This document shows positions 60,731 through 64,000 of a stretch of DNA of 64,000 bases, one piece after another. Within the stretch, counting starts at the first letter, position 1. The number at the start of each line of letters is the position of its first letter. Source of the DNA: CAWHOW01 sp963831005 (lineage in GTDB: Bacteria > Bacteroidota > Bacteroidia > Bacteroidales > CG2-30-32-10); the NCBI GenBank assembly GCA_963831005.1, contig CAWHOW010000023.1, forward strand, positions 1-64,000, read 5' to 3'. A program made the translations under genes and the position numbers. Below the pieces are notes generated by a model. It saw nothing but the letters and a program-made list of their open reading frames with translations. It did not search any database and was not told the origin of the DNA.

Positions 60731-61360
60731 ATGAAGTTTCATTTAATATATTGTCTTTGTTTCTTTATGCTGGCAAAAGCCTCTTTTGTTTTTTCACAGG
60801 ATACGATAAATCTTCTTAATGGGAAGCAAATATTTCCAAGAAGCATACACGAAGAACAAAACAGCGCCCTGCTTTATTATGATCTTCAGGTTAGGGGAAA
60901 ATTAAAACAAAAAGCAGTTGATCTTCTGGATGTTTATTCCATCAATTATGCTAACATGACAAGCAAACAGGTATACCAGCAGGATTCCGGACTTGGATAT
61001 ATACTTTCAATTCACGAAATGCAACACTATATTATTGGCGAACGGGCAGCGATAAAATATTATAAGGCTCCCTTGATATCAGTTGGAGGAATTGTAATTG
61101 GTGCTGTAGGTGTTGTTCCTTTAGGATTTATTGATTTGTTAACTCCTGTTGTTTATGGTGTAGGAATAGGATTTGTTGGGTCTAAAATTAAAGCACCTGA
61201 AGATATTAAACAAACATATGGCAACGATAATAATTTTACCAATGGATATAAAACTATTTCCACTCAAAAAAGGGTAAAATATGCAATTCTGGGAACTTTT
61301 GCGGGTATTGTAGCATTTACTGTTGCTGATTATTTTATTGTAGGCCATATTAAATGGTAA
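60731..61360 (+). CDS. Membrane-associated hypothetical protein with signal peptide
   Basis: MKFHLIYCLCFFMLAKASFVFSQ is a signal peptide. The next 85 residues (DTINLLNGKQIFPRSIHEEQ … VYQQDSGLGYILSIHEMQHY) look like a small periplasmic domain whose opening, INLLNGKxIxxxSI, is common in Bacteroidota hypothetical proteins. After that come a Gly-rich membrane hairpin (ISVGGIVIGAVGVVPLGFID; YGVGIGFVGS) and a C-terminal membrane segment (YAILGTFAGIVAFTVADYFI). 209 residues. Function unknown. Followed by a strong shared terminator. Confidence 0.65.
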   Translation: MKFHLIYCLCFFMLAKASFVFSQDTINLLNGKQIFPRSIHEEQNSALLYYDLQVRGKLKQKAVDLLDVYSINYANMTSKQVYQQDSGLGYILSIHEMQHYIIGERAAIKYYKAPLISVGGIVIGAVGVVPLGFIDLLTPVVYGVGIGFVGSKIKAPEDIKQTYGNDNNFTNGYKTISTQKRVKYAILGTFAGIVAFTVADYFIVGHIKW

Positions 61361-61367
61361 CTATAAT

Positions 61368-61397
61368 AAAAAAGCCCCAGAACGATGGGGCTTTTTT
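61368..61397. terminator. Bidirectional terminator
   Basis: Stem AAAAAAGCCCCA / TGGGGCTTTTTT between the convergent 60731 gene and hppA. Confidence 0.92.
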
Positions 61398-61415
61398 TAT
61401 TTAAATACAATCATA

Positions 61416-63845
61416 TTATTTTTCTATTCTCATTTTGTAGAACGATCTCCAAACGAATACCAAAGCAACAATAAGGAAAGCTATTCCAAAGTAAGGAGCG
61501 ATATCGCGGAATGCAGCCGAAATAGCAATTTCCATAGCAAGCAACCCGAACAAGGTAGTGAATTTGATAATTGGATTCAAAGCCACAGATGATGTATCTT
61601 TAAAAGGATCGCCAACAGTATCACCAACTATAGTTGCATCATGAAGCGGCGTACCTTTCATTTTAAGATCAACTTCAACAACCTTCTTTGCATTGTCCCA
61701 GCAACCACCGGCATTAGCCATAAATACAGCCTGAAATAAACCAATAACAGCTATTGCGATGAGGTAACTTACAAACAAAGCAACAGCATTATTGCCACCA
61801 ATTCCAGAAGGAGATGATAAACATGCAAATGCTAAAGCAAAAAAGAATATGGCAATAAAAATATTGAACATACCTTTTTGAGCATATTGGGTACAAATTT
61901 TAACCACCTCGATAGATGATTTAAGATTGGCTTTTTTAGGAGCATTCGGGTCTAAGTTAATATGTTCTTTTATATATTTAACAGCTCTGTATGCACCTGT
62001 TGTTACAGCCTGCGTGGCAGCACCGGTAAACCAGTAAATAACTGCACCACCAAGTATAAATCCAAGAATTGAATATGGATTTAGCAGATTCAAAATAGTT
62101 TCAGGTTGTACACCTAAGGTTTTTTGTATCATCAGGATCAGTGAGAAGATCATGGTAGTAGCACCTACAACAGCAGTACCTATAAGCACCGGTTTTGCAG
62201 TAGCTTTAAAAGTATTCCCTGCACCGTCATTAGCTTCAAGATAATGTTTTGATTTTTCGAAATCAGGTTTAAAACCAAAATCTTTTTCTATTTCAGCACT
62301 AATATTAGGGTTTTCTTCAATCAATGATAATTCATAAACCGATTGAGCATTGTCTGTAACAGGTCCGTAACTATCAACAGCGATAGTAACAGGACCCATT
62401 CCCAACAGTCCAAAAGCAACTAATCCAAAAGCAAATATCGAAGGATATAACATTATTTCGTGCAAGCCAAATGTGCTCATGAAATAAGCAATGAACATTA
62501 ATAAAAAGAATACCAGTCCCATCCAGAATGCGGAAAAATTACCTGCTACAAAACCTGAAAGAATTGTAAGGGAAGCACCACCTTCTTTACCGGCGCTAAC
62601 GACTTCCTGAACATGAGCTGATTTTGGTGAAGTAAATACTTTTACAATTTCCGGTATCAGTGCGCCACCCAGAGTACCGCAGCTAATAATGGTTGAAAGT
62701 ATCCACCACATATCGGTATTGCCATTGAGGTTAGGTATCATTATATAACTTGCAATAAAAGTAACAACGATAGAAAGCAATGAAGTTATCCAAACCAAAC
62801 TTGTAAGTGGTTTTTCAAAATCAAGGTCGTCTTTATTGCTGTATTTTGCAGTGCTTAGTGCGACATTAATATAATAAGCAACTACAGATGTAATAACCAT
62901 TAAAATACGCATAAGGAATATCCATGCAAGTAGCTTAACCTGTAAAACAGCTGTAAGATCTAAATTTCCTGAAATTCCAACAGCTAATAGAATAAAAGAT
63001 ATAAGTGCAACACCTGTTACTCCATAAGTTTCAAAACCATCAGCAGTAGGGCCAACGCTATCACCTGCGTTATCACCTGTACAGTCAGCAATAACACCAG
63101 GATTACGAGGATCGTCTTCACCAATTTTGAAAACAACTTTCATCAGGTCGGAACCAATGTCAGCTATTTTGGTAAAGATACCACCGGCGATACGAAGAGC
63201 AGAAGCTCCAAGTGATTCACCAATAGCAAAACCAATAAAGCAAGCACCTGCCAAGTTTCCAGGCATTAATAATAAGATGATAAGCATCATGATAAGTTCA
63301 ATACAAACAAGCATAACGCCAATGCTCATCCCTGCTCTTAATGGAATATTAAGCAGTTTTAAAGGTTGTTTTTCTAATGAAGCAAAAGCCATGCGCGAAT
63401 TAGCAAGTGTATTCATGCGAATACCAAATGCAGCAACTGTGTACGAACCTAAAATTCCAATTATTGTCCATGTTAATATTAATAAAACACCGCCTATTCC
63501 GAAAAGAGATTCTCCATCATGGCCTTTAGCTAAGAAGCCAAAATAACCGGCTACAGCAGCACCTATAAAAATGAAAAGAATAGCTATAAATTTACCTTGT
63601 TGTTTCAGGTAAGCTCCACAAGTTTTATAAATTACCTCGGAAACATCAAGCATTGCTTTATGTGCAGGTAATTTTTTCACCTTCATAAATTGATAAAGAC
63701 CAAAAAGTAAACCCAGCGCACAAACTAAAAATCCCCAATACAAAACATTCTCACTTTTAATAGCATCAGGCACTTTTAAATCCGCTTCGCTGGCAAAACT
63801 TCCAAATGGAATAAGTAATAATAAAAACGCAAATATTTTTTTCAT
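61416..63845 (-). CDS. hppA: Membrane-bound ion-pumping pyrophosphatase
   Basis: Hydrolyses pyrophosphate and pumps H+ and/or Na+. From ATG 63845 (MKKIFAFLLLLIPFGSFASE, signal-like first segment) the protein has 809 residues and about 16 membrane helices. The catalytic region reads DIGSDLMKVVFKIGEDDPRN, then IADCTGDNAGDSVGPTADGF, the divergent form I associate with Bacteroidota rather than the usual DVGADLVGKVE/DNVGDNVGD. DTVGDPFKDTSS is the second active-site motif. Where K+-dependent enzymes have GNTTAA, this one has GNTFKA, whose Lys would suggest K+ independence; that is inference. A start at 63920 is rejected because the promoter lies there. Confidence 0.93.
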   Translation of the reverse strand: MKKIFAFLLLLIPFGSFASEADLKVPDAIKSENVLYWGFLVCALGLLFGLYQFMKVKKLPAHKAMLDVSEVIYKTCGAYLKQQGKFIAILFIFIGAAVAGYFGFLAKGHDGESLFGIGGVLLILTWTIIGILGSYTVAAFGIRMNTLANSRMAFASLEKQPLKLLNIPLRAGMSIGVMLVCIELIMMLIILLLMPGNLAGACFIGFAIGESLGASALRIAGGIFTKIADIGSDLMKVVFKIGEDDPRNPGVIADCTGDNAGDSVGPTADGFETYGVTGVALISFILLAVGISGNLDLTAVLQVKLLAWIFLMRILMVITSVVAYYINVALSTAKYSNKDDLDFEKPLTSLVWITSLLSIVVTFIASYIMIPNLNGNTDMWWILSTIISCGTLGGALIPEIVKVFTSPKSAHVQEVVSAGKEGGASLTILSGFVAGNFSAFWMGLVFFLLMFIAYFMSTFGLHEIMLYPSIFAFGLVAFGLLGMGPVTIAVDSYGPVTDNAQSVYELSLIEENPNISAEIEKDFGFKPDFEKSKHYLEANDGAGNTFKATAKPVLIGTAVVGATTMIFSLILMIQKTLGVQPETILNLLNPYSILGFILGGAVIYWFTGAATQAVTTGAYRAVKYIKEHINLDPNAPKKANLKSSIEVVKICTQYAQKGMFNIFIAIFFFALAFACLSSPSGIGGNNAVALFVSYLIAIAVIGLFQAVFMANAGGCWDNAKKVVEVDLKMKGTPLHDATIVGDTVGDPFKDTSSVALNPIIKFTTLFGLLAMEIAISAAFRDIAPYFGIAFLIVALVFVWRSFYKMRIEK

Positions 63846-63881
63846 AATAATTAAGATTTTATTGGTTTTTTTAATTCGCGG

Positions 63882-63911
63882 CAAAGGTATAAAAGTATTT
63901 CTATTTACAAA
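63882..63911 (-). promoter_or_regulatory. hppA promoter
   Basis: Minus strand TTTG (63908-63911), 18-bp spacer, TACCTTTG (63882-63889), about 37 bp upstream of the ATG. Nothing further is recognised to the window end. Confidence 0.75.
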
Positions 63912-64000
63912 GCGCAACAAAAGTCCAAAGCTGTTAACATTTCATATAGGAAGATTTATTGTACTGATTAAATGCAATATAGATGTTAATAAATTATCCT

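Overview
The window is AT-rich chromosomal DNA from a member of the Bacteroidota. Three independent signs agree: 16S, 23S and 5S rRNA genes of Bacteroidota type, type IX secretion (T9SS) sorting tails on surface proteins, and many promoters of the Bacteroidota form TTTG-N18..21-TAnnTTTG. I cannot place it below class level from sequence alone.

Layout. 0-3.5 kb: a broken HAD hydrolase end, a frameshifted YVTN beta-propeller with T9SS tail, a broken conserved hypothetical gene, a 167/168-bp tandem duplication and an array of 21-bp repeats. 3.7-15.5 kb: housekeeping genes (rpe, primary sigma factor, pnp, rpsO, SDR oxidoreductase, LtaS-like sulfatase, purE, hpt, adk, obg) and a 36-residue lysine-rich protein. 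15.6-19.8 kb: a second conserved hypothetical gene preceded by a 21-bp-repeat gene, pepD, and an outer-membrane protein. 19.9-25.4 kb: a complete rRNA operon (three tandem promoters, 16S, tRNA-Ile, tRNA-Ala, 23S, 5S, terminator). 25.5-36.8 kb: two membrane glycosyltransferases, coaD, a TlpA-like thioredoxin protein, Nudix, pyrE, an SRPBCC protein and a three-gene overlapping operon (AmgK-RapZ fusion, MurU-like, DUF6056-like). 36.8-40.3 kb: repeats, a DEAD-box RNA helicase with a long leader, and an RRM RNA-binding protein. 40.5-53 kb: surface proteins, several badly frameshifted, plus AddA. 53.2-64 kb: AddB, another 21-bp array, an OmpA-family protein, gcvP, a small membrane protein and the membrane pyrophosphatase hppA.

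How genes work together. AmgK-RapZ plus MurU form a likely amino-sugar/MurNAc salvage unit. AddA and AddB flank the surface-protein block and should form one double-strand-break repair nuclease. pnp, the DEAD-box helicase and the RRM protein are RNA-metabolism genes, and the last two have long 5' leaders typical of cold-shock genes.

The most unusual signal is a set of five loci with tandem repeats of exactly 21 bp (7 codons, two DNA helical turns). The five repeat sequences appear unrelated, yet each runs in strict phase without indels. A second pervasive feature is the number of single-base frameshifts, even in essential genes (obg, gcvP) and in tRNA-Ala. This looks more like unpolished long-read assembly than biology, and every 'pseudogene' call here should be read with that in mind.
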